From contig JAKIUU010000031.1 of the NCBI GenBank assembly GCA_021647405.1, forward strand, positions 1 to 25,939: a DNA stretch of 25,939 nucleotides, given 5' to 3'. Below, one piece after another: positions 13,241 through 21,627 of the stretch. Origin of the DNA: Flavobacteriaceae bacterium (GTDB taxonomy: Bacteria; Bacteroidota; Bacteroidia; Flavobacteriales; Flavobacteriaceae). Both the position numbers and the translations under genes were made by a program. The notes under the pieces were generated by a model. That model saw nothing but the letters and a program-made list of their open reading frames with translations, was not told where the DNA came from and did no database searches. The first letter of the stretch is position 1; each line of letters starts with the position of its first letter.

Positions 13241-15100
13241 GTGAATTACTTATCTGTCGAAAATATAGCAAAATCATACGGAGAGCGCTTGCTATTTAAA
13301 GACATCTCTTTCGGTATAAACAAAGACCAAAAAATTGCTTTTATTGCCAAAAACGGCACAGGTAAAACGTCTATTTTAAATATTCTTGTAGGGAAAGACA
13401 GCCCCGATTCTGGCCAAGTGGTCTCTAGAAAAGGTTTGAAAATTGCCTATCTGGCTCAAGAAAGCAATCTCAACTTAAAACACACTATCGAGCAAGCGGT
13501 TTTTAATTCGGGTAATGCCACGCTAAAAGTAATACGCCAATATGAAAATGCGCTAAATAATCCTGATGATTCTGAAGCCTATCAAAAGGCCTTCGATTTA
13601 ATGGAGCATCACCATGCCTGGGATTTTGAAACACAGTACAAACAGATACTTAGCAAATTAAAGCTTGAAGATTTAACCTTAAAAGTTGGTACACTGTCGG
13701 GCGGACAGCAAAAAAGACTGTCGTTGGCAATTATTCTTATTAACATGCCCGATTTGCTTATCCTTGATGAGCCTACAAATCATTTGGATTTAGAGATGAT
13801 TGAATGGTTAGAAAATTACTTTAAAAAAGAAAAAATAACGCTTTTTATGGTTACGCATGACCGGTACTTTTTAGAGCGTGTGTGTAATGAGATTCTAGAA
13901 TTAGATCAAGGAAAACTGTATTCCTATAAAGGCAATTATTCTTATTATTTACAAAAAAAAGAGACCCGTATTGAAATTGAACAGACTTCGTTGGGTAAAG
14001 CCAAAAGCTTATTTAAAAAAGAACTCGATTGGATGCGCCGCCAACCCAAAGCACGTACCACAAAGTCGAAATCTAGGATTGATGATTTTTACGAAATAAA
14101 AGAAAGGGCACACCAACGCCGTAATGACCATAAAATACAGCTCGAAATTAATATGGCGCGCTTGGGGTCTAAGATTCTTGAATTGCATAAAATTTCGAAA
14201 GCATTTGATAAAAAAATTGTTTTGCACAAGTTTGATTATGTTTTTAAACGCGGCGATCGCATTGGTGTTATTGGTAAAAATGGCACAGGGAAATCGTCTT
14301 TTTTAAATATTATTACAAATAAACTTCCTGTTGATTCTGGTAAAGTTGTTGTGGGCGAAACCGTTAAATTTGGCTATTATACCCAAGATGGCATCACCAT
14401 AAACAAAGGGCAAAAACTCATTGAAGTTATCAAAGAATACGGCGAATTTATTCCACTTGCCAAAGGGCGAAAAATCTCAGCAGGCCAATTATTAGAACGC
14501 TTTTTATTTGACAGAAAAAAACAGTACGATTTTGTTGAAAAACTCTCAGGAGGCGAATTAAAACGTTTGTATCTGTGTACTGTTTTAATTCAGAATCCTA
14601 ATTTTATAATCTTAGATGAACCTACAAACGACCTTGATATTGTAACTCTAAATGTTTTAGAAGATTTTTTATGCGATTTCCCAGGTAATTTAATTGTTGT
14701 GTCGCACGATAGGTACTTTATGGATAAAATTGTTGATCAATTGTTTGTACTTGATAACAATGGCAACATTAACAATTTTCCTGGCAATTATTCCGATTAT
14801 CGCATTTATGAAGACTCAAAGCCAAAAGAAAATAGCATTAAAGAAAAAAAAGGAGATACACGTGTAAAACCGACGCTAAAAGGAAAGCTGTCTTTTAATG
14901 AAAATCGAGAATTTGGACAATTAGAAGCCGCTATTTCAAAACTCGAAAACGAGAAAAAAATCATTGAAAAAGCTTTTGAAAATAATGACATCGCAACAGA
15001 TAAAATTACCGAAGTCTCTAAAAATTTAGAAGAAATTATTTTGACCTTAGAAGAAAAAGAAGAGCGTTGGCTAGCGCTTTCTATGAAATTGGAAGAGTAG
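13241..15100 (+). CDS. uup: ABC-F family ATPase, Uup-like
   Basis: 619 aa, a soluble protein with two ABC domains and no membrane segments. Domain 1 has AKNGTGKT (36-43), LSGGQQKRL and LLILDEPTNHLD. Domain 2 has GKNGTGKS (~344-351), LSGGELKRL and FIILDEPTNDLD. The linker between domains is charged (WMRRQPKARTTKSKSRIDDF), as in ABC-F translation factors. A C-terminal coiled coil (~555-619, rich in E, K and L) points to Uup rather than EttA. Uup-type proteins act on ribosomes or branched DNA intermediates. The start is GTG at 13241, which aligns with the usual N-terminus NYLSVENIAKSYG and has no nearby in-frame ATG. First Walker A begins with A instead of G. Confidence 0.93.
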   Translation: MNYLSVENIAKSYGERLLFKDISFGINKDQKIAFIAKNGTGKTSILNILVGKDSPDSGQVVSRKGLKIAYLAQESNLNLKHTIEQAVFNSGNATLKVIRQYENALNNPDDSEAYQKAFDLMEHHHAWDFETQYKQILSKLKLEDLTLKVGTLSGGQQKRLSLAIILINMPDLLILDEPTNHLDLEMIEWLENYFKKEKITLFMVTHDRYFLERVCNEILELDQGKLYSYKGNYSYYLQKKETRIEIEQTSLGKAKSLFKKELDWMRRQPKARTTKSKSRIDDFYEIKERAHQRRNDHKIQLEINMARLGSKILELHKISKAFDKKIVLHKFDYVFKRGDRIGVIGKNGTGKSSFLNIITNKLPVDSGKVVVGETVKFGYYTQDGITINKGQKLIEVIKEYGEFIPLAKGRKISAGQLLERFLFDRKKQYDFVEKLSGGELKRLYLCTVLIQNPNFIILDEPTNDLDIVTLNVLEDFLCDFPGNLIVVSHDRYFMDKIVDQLFVLDNNGNINNFPGNYSDYRIYEDSKPKENSIKEKKGDTRVKPTLKGKLSFNENREFGQLEAAISKLENEKKIIEKAFENNDIATDKITEVSKNLEEIILTLEEKEERWLALSMKLEE

Positions 15101-15106
15101 TTATTG

Positions 15107-15194
15107 ACCTCTCTCCCGAAACTTCGGGAGCGCTCGAGGGGACACTTCAAATTAAATTCTATTGTCAGGTCGGGCGCAGCCGAGACCTCATTAT
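15107..15194. repeat. palindromic direct repeat, copy A (left flank of GIY-YIG gene)
   Basis: An ~88-bp element running from ACCTCT to GAGACCTCATTATT. The left arm contains the inserted hairpin CTCCCGAA-AC-TTCGGGAG (15113-15130) followed by CGCTCGAGG. The centre is AAATTAAATT, and the right arm is AGGTCGGGCGCAGCCGAGACC. Apart from the hairpin insertion it lines up end to end with copy B at 15515-15584 in the same orientation. The stop codon of the GIY-YIG gene lies in its last bases. It starts 6 bp after the uup stop. Confidence 0.8.
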
Positions 15195-15505
15195 TCAGGC
15201 TTAAATTTAGAGTGCGTAAAATTGCGGCATTTTGATAATATTTGTAATAAATCGTAATCATCATTGGCCAGTGCTAATTTCTTTTTGCCGCTCCACTTTT
15301 TTATTTTCTTTTCAAAATAAATAGCCTGAATTACGTCATTAAATTCTTGTTGAAAAATAAGATTTAAAGGTCTGCGTTTATAAGTGTAACAGTTTTTATT
15401 AAGCCCTTTTTTGTGTTCTACTATTCTACGCTCTAAATTATTGGTTATCCCTGTGTACAAATAACCATCAGTGCATTCTAGTATGTAAACGTAGTAGAAT
15501 TTCAT
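15191..15505 (-). CDS. small GIY-YIG nuclease-domain protein (UPF0213/YhbQ-like)
   Basis: 104 aa. It begins MKFYYVYILECTDGYLYTGI: YVY-x(9)-YTG is the GIY-YIG motif, followed by the conserved TNNLERRIVEHKKG with the catalytic arginine and histidine region, and later YFEKKIKKWSGKKKLAL (the glutamate/lysine segment typical of the short UvrC-type family). Proteins of this type are single-domain putative endonucleases with poorly known biological roles. The gene fills almost exactly the space between two direct repeats: its stop lies inside copy A and its ATG is 9 bp from copy B. That suggests gene and repeats travel together, which is inference. It lies between the converging uup and exonuclease genes. 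Confidence 0.9.
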   Translation of the reverse strand: MKFYYVYILECTDGYLYTGITNNLERRIVEHKKGLNKNCYTYKRRPLNLIFQQEFNDVIQAIYFEKKIKKWSGKKKLALANDDYDLLQILSKCRNFTHSKFKPE

Positions 15506-15514
15506 TTTATAATA

Positions 15515-15584
15515 ACCTCTCGACTGCGCTCGAGGTGAGCTTAAAATTAAATTGTCTGGTCGAGCGCAGTCGAGACCTCATCAT
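15515..15584. repeat. palindromic direct repeat, copy B (right flank of GIY-YIG gene)
   Basis: A ~70-bp element from ACCTCT to GACCTCATCATT. Left arm CCTCTCGACTGCGCTCGAGG and right arm GGTCGAGCGCAGTCGAGACC are inverted copies of each other around the AT-rich centre CTTAAAATTAAATT. Each arm is itself nearly palindromic. It shares its ends, centre and right arm with copy A in the same orientation. It lies 9 bp upstream of the GIY-YIG start codon and 11 bp from the end of the exonuclease gene. Confidence 0.8.
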
Positions 15585-15595
15585 TTATAAAATCC

Positions 15596-16315
15596 CTAAA
15601 CATAAATAACCTCTTCTTCTTTCAATATGTCTAGATTATTGAACCGAAGCAACAGTTGTGCCACAGCAATGGTGTCTTTTTCGCAATAGGTAGCAATGCG
15701 TTTAACGTCATTGTCTTTGTAATAAACATCGGCTACTTGACTGCCATCAATATCGTCTTTTGGTGACGGAATATCTAAAATATTAGTCAGTAATTTAAGT
15801 GACGTATAGTGCTTATAATCGCCAAACTTCCACAAATCCATGGTGTCTAAATGGGCTATTTCCCAAGGTTTTTTACCAAATAGGTTTAACTTTTCTGGTA
15901 TTGAAATTCGGTTTATTATCATACGCCTTGCGATGTATGGAAAATCGAATTCTTTGCCATTATGGGCACAAAGGAGGTGCTCTTTTTTGTTAAAATGATT
16001 TTCTAAAAGGGCTTTAAAATCTGTTAAAATTTTGTGTTCATCGCCAATAAAAGAGGTTACTCTAAATTGTTTGTCTTTTTGATATTCTACAAAATATCCA
16101 ACCGAAATACACACTATTTTACCAAACTCTGCCCAAATACCTGCGCGTTGGTAAAAATCTTCAACACTTGTTTCTTCTTTGCGTTGGTATTGTGTTTTGT
16201 CGGCAAAAAGTGTTTGTTTTTCTGCTGTTAATTTGTCAAAAGAAACAACTTCGGGAACTGTTTCAATATCCAAAAACAGTATTTTATCGATAGTGCTATT
16301 TAAAATTTGAGACAT
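15596..16315 (-). CDS. predicted 3'-5' exonuclease related to the PolB exonuclease domain
   Basis: 239 aa, a single ribonuclease-H-like domain of the PolB-related exonuclease group (PF10108 type). Motif I is FLDIETVPE (D16, E18). Motif II lies in AHNGKEFDFPYIARR, and motif III is TYCEKDTIA, a Y-x3-D arrangement typical of DEDDy exonucleases. The segment LDTMDLWKFGDYKHYTSLKL is also characteristic. It probably degrades single strands or trims 3' ends in DNA repair, but the family's role is not established. No polymerase domain is attached. A promoter with 18-nt spacing precedes it; its stop lies 11 bp from repeat copy B. Confidence 0.88.
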   Translation of the reverse strand: MSQILNSTIDKILFLDIETVPEVVSFDKLTAEKQTLFADKTQYQRKEETSVEDFYQRAGIWAEFGKIVCISVGYFVEYQKDKQFRVTSFIGDEHKILTDFKALLENHFNKKEHLLCAHNGKEFDFPYIARRMIINRISIPEKLNLFGKKPWEIAHLDTMDLWKFGDYKHYTSLKLLTNILDIPSPKDDIDGSQVADVYYKDNDVKRIATYCEKDTIAVAQLLLRFNNLDILKEEEVIYV

Positions 16316-16335
16316 TGCTTTAAAATTTTATACCA

Positions 16336-16365
16336 TAAAGGTATTCATTTTAAATACATTACAAA
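16336..16365 (-). promoter_or_regulatory. candidate promoter of the exonuclease gene
   Basis: On the minus strand, TTTG, an 18-nt spacer and TACCTTTA match the Bacteroidota promoter pattern with one deviation in the -7 box. The -7 box ends 20 bp ahead of the start codon at 16315, leaving a short leader. Confidence 0.45.
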
Positions 16366-16408
16366 CATATTTATTAAATAATATTTAAAGTACAGAGAAA
16401 TAAGTTCA

Positions 16409-17518
16409 CTATTCTACCACCAATTTTTGGGTCGCTGTTTTGCCCTCTTGTTGTACTCTAACAAAATACAAACCTGCTTTTAAATTGCCAATATTTATTT
16501 GAGTATCTGTAGTTGTTTTTTGATATACTTGTTTGCCAATAACATCATAAATACCGATATGCTTAGAGGCATTTGTTGGTGTCTTAATAACAATCTTATA
16601 GGATGTTGGGTTTGGGTAAATTGTAAAGAATAGGTGGTTATTATCTGCAACAGCCAATGTGCTGCTTTGCAACCAAATGTTGTTGGTTTTAGTTCCCCAA
16701 ATATAATCTACCATTTCGGGAAAATCAATAAACGGATTTCTATTGTGTTGGTAATTGTTGAAAATAATGGTGTTTCTATTGCGCTCCCAATCGTCAACAG
16801 GATCGGCCAAATGCCACGCTAAGAGTGTAGATAATTTACCGTGTAACGGACTTTTATCTGTATTTACAGGGATATTTTCCGTCAGTTCTAAATCGGGTTC
16901 CCCGTTTTCGCCCTCATAACGCACAGCCATATAAAACAGCATGCGTGCCACATCGCCTTTTACGGCATCGCGTGGTTCAAAAGTAAACACGCTCGAATCG
17001 TATTTTGAAGCTATAGTAACCCCTTGGGCAACAATTGTAACGCAAGCTGTACAATCGTCAAAAGACCGGTTATTGCGTGTGCTATTAACACCAATGTCTG
17101 CAGGTCGTAAATGATGTACATCTGTACCTGCACCTCTGGCTGTGCCAAAATTGCCGCGAGATTTTGCCCAAACATGCTCTCTGTTCCAACCATTTGCGCT
17201 ATTGTATTCTTGAGCCGCATTTACAGAACGTCCAGAATAAATTAGAATAACATTATTGGCATTATTTGGATCTTTATCCGTTTCTTTTAAAATATCCCAC
17301 ACATCGGTTCCAGATGCCGTATAAGAAAACTCTGTATGGTTCTTAATAATATTGTGTAATTCTAACTTTAAGGCATTGGCTTGTAAGCCATCTGCCGAAT
17401 TGTAATAACCGTTAAAACTTTGCCCCATTACAATATAGCAAAGCATTAAAAAGGGCAAAATAATAGCCCTTTGGAGTCTTACTTGTAAGACCCTTTTTTG
17501 AGGGGATTTAAGAAACAT
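16409..17518 (-). CDS. secreted endonuclease I with T9SS sorting domain
   Basis: 369 aa. After an N-terminal region with a hydrophobic export segment (~18-33, RAIILPFLMLCYIVMGQ) comes an endonuclease I domain (EndA/NucM family, ββα-Me fold). It has the motifs GWNREHVWAKSRG (H115) and GTDVHHLRPAD (H135/H136), followed by NSTRNNRSFDDC. These enzymes cut DNA non-specifically outside the cell. The last ~75 residues form a type A sorting domain (IYPNPTS ... GLYFVRVQQEGKTATQKLVVE), so export through the type IX system and release or surface attachment are expected. The signal peptide is preceded by 17 basic residues, so a later start is possible. The sorting domain is close to that of the upstream neighbour. 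Confidence 0.93.
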   Translation of the reverse strand: MFLKSPQKRVLQVRLQRAIILPFLMLCYIVMGQSFNGYYNSADGLQANALKLELHNIIKNHTEFSYTASGTDVWDILKETDKDPNNANNVILIYSGRSVNAAQEYNSANGWNREHVWAKSRGNFGTARGAGTDVHHLRPADIGVNSTRNNRSFDDCTACVTIVAQGVTIASKYDSSVFTFEPRDAVKGDVARMLFYMAVRYEGENGEPDLELTENIPVNTDKSPLHGKLSTLLAWHLADPVDDWERNRNTIIFNNYQHNRNPFIDFPEMVDYIWGTKTNNIWLQSSTLAVADNNHLFFTIYPNPTSYKIVIKTPTNASKHIGIYDVIGKQVYQKTTTDTQINIGNLKAGLYFVRVQQEGKTATQKLVVE

Positions 17519-17548
17519 TTTTTATCTTTTAATAATCGTTTTAATGAC

Positions 17549-17579
17549 AAAAAAACATCCCGCTTTAACGGGATGTTTT
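17549..17579 (-). terminator. intrinsic terminator after the lamin-tail protein gene
   Basis: On the minus strand an 11-bp stem (AAAACATCCCG / CGGGATGTTTT, loop TTAAAG) ends in seven T. It lies 24 bp after the stop of the lamin-tail gene and about 30 bp before the endonuclease I start, so the endonuclease is either expressed by readthrough or from a promoter not recognised here. Confidence 0.85.
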
Positions 17580-17603
17580 AGCAATCTTTTTATTTTATAT
17601 TCA

Positions 17604-19676
17604 TTATTCTACCACCAATTTTCTGGTAGCCATTTTACCATCTTGCTGTACTTTAACAAAATACAAACCCGCTTTTAAATGACTGATATTTATTTTGGTG
17701 GCCGTGGTATTCTTTTGGTAAACACGTTTGCCAATAACATCGTAAATACTGATGTTTTTTGAGGCATTTGACCGTGATTGAATATTCATAAAACCATCCT
17801 GTACAGGGTTTGGATACAAAGCAAAGCCATCTAACAATTGTTGTTTGCTAATAGCTAAAACATTGGTATATGTTTTTGGAATAAATGGTGTTGATGAGCC
17901 TGAATTAACAGCACCATCTAATTCTAAGGTGCCGCTAAATTGCCAATTGGCTATTGTAAAAGTACTGCTTGGTCCTGTGTTAGAATTTCTATAGGCCCAG
18001 CCATCTAAATATTCCCAAGCTGTGCCTGTACCATCTACATTAATATCGCCAAACAAGTCGATAACCTGTGTGTTTTCAAATAACTCCATAGCATCATCCC
18101 CATTTATAAACATCGCCCCCGATTCATAATCAGTAGCAAAACCGAAAAAAGTAGCAAAACTTGCACTTTGTCCTGTGCCTATAATGTAAATATATTGCCC
18201 CGCTGTGGCTGCAACTGCTGGAAAAGTAAATTCTTGCCCATCTGTACCGCCGCCATTATTAGCACTACCCACACCAAAATAGCTTAAATCTGGAATATCG
18301 CTAAGTACAAATAATTCTATCCCTTTAGGGCTAGAGCCAACTTGGGCATCAAAAATACCTGTTATTACCAAAGCATTGGTTAGTGTTGTACTATAAACTG
18401 TACCCGAAACCGCTAAAGTTTTATCGGTTGCACCTGTAGCCGATGCTGTTATATTGCCTGAAAAATGAGCATTACCAGATAAGCCCGCTTTTAAACGTAC
18501 ATAAACTGTAGTAGTGGCAACAGTGCCGCTTGTATGGGTTAAAGTAACAGAGGCTGCGAATCCTGAACCAGTAGTTGTAGAAACTTCGAAGTTTGTTGGG
18601 ACTGTTACTGTTAGGTCAGTTGTTAAAAATAAAGCCTCTGCTGTAAATGTAGCCTCGGCTGAAGGCCCAGAACCTTCTGTATAGTCTAAACTTGTAATAG
18701 CTGTGCCTGTAAGTGTAATTAAAGGATCTGCAGGGGTTACTGTTCCGCTAAGTGCTACTGTTCTGCTTGTGGCTCCTGTGCTTGTTGCGGTAACATCTCC
18801 GCTGTAACTATTGGCTGTTAAACCGGCCACTAAGCGTGTGTATACTGTAGTTGTAGCTACCGAACCTGTACTTTGTGTTAAAGTAACTGAAGCGCCAAAG
18901 CCACTGCCAGAAGTCGTTGAAACTTCAAAATTAGCAGGTGCTGTTACTGTAATATCTGCTGTTAAGTTAGATCCTTCGACTGTAAAAGTTTGTTCTGCAG
19001 AAGGACCTCCTCCTACAAAATAGTCTAAGCCACTCACGGGGCCTCCTACGGTAATTGTCGATGCAGTAGAAGTGCCTATCCAAGCGCCGGGGTCAAAAGC
19101 GCCAGGGGCATCTTGGGGCGTATTACTCATATGGCTTGTACAGCCACTTGCAGTAGAAGCATCTGACCATACATTCCAATCGGCTGTATCCCAAACAGCT
19201 TTAGACGAAGAACCTGGTTTTCGCTCTGCTCTTCCGTCCTCAAATTCATGACAAGTATTTGAACCATCTTCGCCAGCCACACCAAACATGTCTATAATTG
19301 TACTTCCTGCGTCAAAAATAGCTATATTATCATCGCCATTACTATCGGCAGGGCCTCCTGTACCGGCATTAATATCGGCTGTTTTACCATATGCTGTGGT
19401 ATAAGCTGTTCCGTTTGAAGCAATAACAGCAAAACTCCCCGCTGTTAAAGTTCCTAAGGATGTTAAATCAATAACATTGCTCGAGGTTGTTGTATTTGCA
19501 TTTGTCCAGCGTTTTAAACTCCAACCTGTTAAATCTACATTAGAAGCTGTAGGGTTATAAATTTCAACATACCTGGCCGATGCATTGTTGTTAGGGTCTG
19601 CTATTTCAGTAATAATAATCTGCCCAAAAGAATAGGTAGATATCAAACAAAACAATAATAAGTAAAGTTTTTTCAT
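17604..19676 (-). CDS. T9SS-secreted protein: two lamin-tail-type domains, two Ig-like repeats, sorting domain
   Basis: 690 aa. Signal peptide MKKLYLLLFCLISTYSFGQ. Residues ~20-190 form a lamin-tail domain (IIITEIADPNN, RYVEIYNPTASNVDLTGWSL). Two ~105-residue Ig-like repeats follow (~207-312 and ~317-425), sharing LDY, GPSAE, NFEVSTT, SGF.ASVTL and VATTTVY. Residues ~426-590 are a second lamin-tail-like domain (KGIELFVLSDIPDLSYFGVG ... DDAMELF). The C-terminus (~618-690, ALYPNPVQD ... KMATRKLVVE) is a T9SS type A sorting domain. Such domains are often attached to secreted nucleases; here the nuclease is the neighbouring protein. It has no catalytic domain that I recognise. It may bind polymers such as DNA or act as a surface scaffold; that is inference. 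Confidence 0.85.
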   Translation of the reverse strand: MKKLYLLLFCLISTYSFGQIIITEIADPNNNASARYVEIYNPTASNVDLTGWSLKRWTNANTTTSSNVIDLTSLGTLTAGSFAVIASNGTAYTTAYGKTADINAGTGGPADSNGDDNIAIFDAGSTIIDMFGVAGEDGSNTCHEFEDGRAERKPGSSSKAVWDTADWNVWSDASTASGCTSHMSNTPQDAPGAFDPGAWIGTSTASTITVGGPVSGLDYFVGGGPSAEQTFTVEGSNLTADITVTAPANFEVSTTSGSGFGASVTLTQSTGSVATTTVYTRLVAGLTANSYSGDVTATSTGATSRTVALSGTVTPADPLITLTGTAITSLDYTEGSGPSAEATFTAEALFLTTDLTVTVPTNFEVSTTTGSGFAASVTLTHTSGTVATTTVYVRLKAGLSGNAHFSGNITASATGATDKTLAVSGTVYSTTLTNALVITGIFDAQVGSSPKGIELFVLSDIPDLSYFGVGSANNGGGTDGQEFTFPAVAATAGQYIYIIGTGQSASFATFFGFATDYESGAMFINGDDAMELFENTQVIDLFGDINVDGTGTAWEYLDGWAYRNSNTGPSSTFTIANWQFSGTLELDGAVNSGSSTPFIPKTYTNVLAISKQQLLDGFALYPNPVQDGFMNIQSRSNASKNISIYDVIGKRVYQKNTTATKINISHLKAGLYFVKVQQDGKMATRKLVVE

Positions 19677-19874
19677 AATATAATTTTTAAAGATTTTTTG
19701 GAAGCCTAAGTTAAGACATTTTTTTTAATTAGATGCTTAAAACAGCTAAAACAATTACATTTTATTGTTTTTAAACTATTAAAAACTATTTATTTAAATT
19801 CGTTTTAAATACGCTCTTAATGTTAATAAATTATGAATTTTATACCAAAAAAATATTAAGTGTATTTTTATGTT

Positions 19875-19882
19875 TATTTTTG
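19875..19882 (+). promoter_or_regulatory. -7 promoter box of the two-component operon
   Basis: TATTTTTG is an exact TAnnTTTG match 17 bp before the ATG at 19900. It lies inside the first codons of a longer possible frame starting at 19870, which argues for the downstream ATG. No clear TTTG at -33 was seen. Confidence 0.5.
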
Positions 19883-19899
19883 GCCTAAATATTTTTTCT

Positions 19900-20595
19900 A
19901 TGAAAAAAGCGGCTATAAAAATCCTTCTGGTAGATGACGAACCTGACATCTTGGAAATTGTAAGTTACAATCTTAAAAATGAAGGCTATCAAATAATGAC
20001 AGCTAGCAACGGGCTAGAAGCCATACAAATTGCTAAAAAAAAATTGCCCCACCTTATTTTATTAGATGTGATGATGCCCGAAATGGATGGTATAGAAGCT
20101 TGCGAAAAATTACGCGAAATTAAAGGCTTAGAAGATGTTATTATTGCCTTTTTTACAGCAAGAGGCGAAGATTATTCACAAATGGCTGGCTTTGAAGCTG
20201 GCGCTGATGACTATATTACAAAGCCTGTTAAGCCAAAAGTTTTGGTAAGTAAGGTAAAAGCCCTTTTAAGACGCCTCAAAAAAAATGAGGACCAGGCTGT
20301 ATTAAAAATAGGCGATATTAGTATTTATAAAGATGAGTATTACATTCTTAAAAAGGACATTCAAATAAACCTGCCAAGAAAAGAATTTGAATTGTTTGTT
20401 TTATTAACATCTAAACCCAATAAAGTGTTTAAACGTGAAGATATTTTAAGCCGTGTATGGGGCAGCGATGTGGTTGTGGGCGACCGTACCATTGATGTAC
20501 ACATTAGAAAATTACGCGAAAAAATAGGTGATTCCTATTTTAAAACAATAAAAGGTGTCGGTTACAAATTCATTTCGGGGGCTAATGGTTTTTAA
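19900..20595 (+). CDS. OmpR/PhoB-family response regulator
   Basis: 231 aa from ATG 19900. The receiver domain (1-~122) shows the acidic pair in LVDDEPD, the phosphoacceptor D56 in LLDVMMPEMDG, the threonine in FFTARGED and K108 in YITKPVKPK. The C-terminal winged helix (~130-230) has RKEFELFVLL, DILSRVWG, RTIDVHIRKLREKIG and IKGVGYKF, typical of OmpR/PhoB DNA-binding regulators. It is phosphorylated by the histidine kinase encoded next, whose start overlaps the end of this gene by 11 bp. Its target genes are unknown. A start at 19870 would add ten residues, but a promoter box lies there. Similarity to PhoB is at family level only, so no symbol is given. Confidence 0.95.
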   Translation: MKKAAIKILLVDDEPDILEIVSYNLKNEGYQIMTASNGLEAIQIAKKKLPHLILLDVMMPEMDGIEACEKLREIKGLEDVIIAFFTARGEDYSQMAGFEAGADDYITKPVKPKVLVSKVKALLRRLKKNEDQAVLKIGDISIYKDEYYILKKDIQINLPRKEFELFVLLTSKPNKVFKREDILSRVWGSDVVVGDRTIDVHIRKLREKIGDSYFKTIKGVGYKFISGANGF

Positions 20596-21625
20596 AAAGA
20601 CTTATAAATTTGCTTTTGTATCGGCACTCTTGTTAAGCTTTTTGTCTTGTTTTATTTTATATGGATTAAATGCTTATTTTAATATTACCCTTCCTTTTAA
20701 ATACATACTGTTTTTTTTTACTGCCTTTTTTTTAACCTCTCTCTTAATCATACAAAATAGGGTACAGCAATTTATTTACAAAAAAGTACAGAAAATATAT
20801 GACGATGTGTCTCTTTTAGATGTCTCGGATGTTGATAAAAAAAGCATCACATCTGATATGGATACCCTTTCGAAAAAGGTAAATGAATTTGCCGAAGGTA
20901 AACGTTTAGAAATTGAAACTTTAAAGGTAAGAGAAGCCTACCGACGTGAGTTTTTAGGCAACATCTCTCACGAACTTAAAACACCTCTTTTTACCATTCA
21001 GGGCTATATTTTAACCCTTTTAGAGGGTGCTGCAAAGGACAAAGAATTGCGTACAAAATATTTAAAACGTGCCGATATAGGTGTTGAACGTCTTATTTAT
21101 ATAATTAAAGACTTAGATATGATTGCAAAATTAGAATCGGGTAATTTAAATCTAAAATCAGAAGTTATTGATATTGTCAGTCTTATTAAAGACAGTTTTG
21201 AACTCTTGGAAATAAAAGCCAAAAAAAATAATATTACACTCACTTTTGATAAAAATTACGACATCCCCATTTTGGTTAAAGGCGATAAAGAACGCTTGGA
21301 ACAAGTGCTTATTAACCTTATTATTAATTCTATTAAATATGGTATTTCTGGCGGTATGACTACAGTTTCAATTGCCCTTTTTTCTGACAGTCAGGTTGTT
21401 ATAAACATTCAAGACAATGGCGAAGGAATAAACGAAATACATATACCGCGTCTTTTTGAGCGGTTTTACAGGGTAGAGAGAAGCCGGTCTAGAGAGCAAG
21501 GTGGCTCTGGCTTGGGCTTGGCCATTGTAAAACATATTATTGAATCGCACAAGCAACAGGTTTTTGTGAAAAGCACATTGGGAAAAGGGGCCACCTTTTC
21601 GTTTACTTTAGAAAAAGTTATTTGA
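20585..21625 (+). CDS. membrane sensor histidine kinase, PhoR-like layout
   Basis: 346 aa from ATG 20585, overlapping the response-regulator gene by 11 bp. Two N-terminal helices (~9-28 and ~38-57) enclose a very short periplasmic loop, so sensing may be within the membrane or cytoplasm. A linker helix leads to the HisKA domain with H129 in GNISHELKTPLFTIQGY. The ATPase domain follows: N-box NLIINSIKYG, G1 IQDNGEGI, F-box LFERFYRV and G2 GGSGLGLAIVKH. All catalytic motifs are intact. No PAS or HAMP domain is evident. The C-terminal stop is only 2 bp from the stop of the converging glycosyltransferase gene. A longer frame from 20555 is possible but would deepen the overlap. Confidence 0.94.
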   Translation: MVFKKTYKFAFVSALLLSFLSCFILYGLNAYFNITLPFKYILFFFTAFFLTSLLIIQNRVQQFIYKKVQKIYDDVSLLDVSDVDKKSITSDMDTLSKKVNEFAEGKRLEIETLKVREAYRREFLGNISHELKTPLFTIQGYILTLLEGAAKDKELRTKYLKRADIGVERLIYIIKDLDMIAKLESGNLNLKSEVIDIVSLIKDSFELLEIKAKKNNITLTFDKNYDIPILVKGDKERLEQVLINLIINSIKYGISGGMTTVSIALFSDSQVVINIQDNGEGINEIHIPRLFERFYRVERSRSREQGGSGLGLAIVKHIIESHKQQVFVKSTLGKGATFSFTLEKVI

Positions 21626-21627
21626 TG

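Noticed and set aside
15113..15130. Hairpin CTCCCGAA-AC-TTCGGGAG as the uup terminator.
   Set aside because: No T-run follows, the loop is only two bases, and it is explained as an insertion within repeat copy A.
14806..15264. 152-codon minus-strand frame at the end of uup.
   Set aside because: Serine/phenylalanine-rich shadow of the uup coiled-coil region that also crosses repeat copy A and the GIY-YIG gene.
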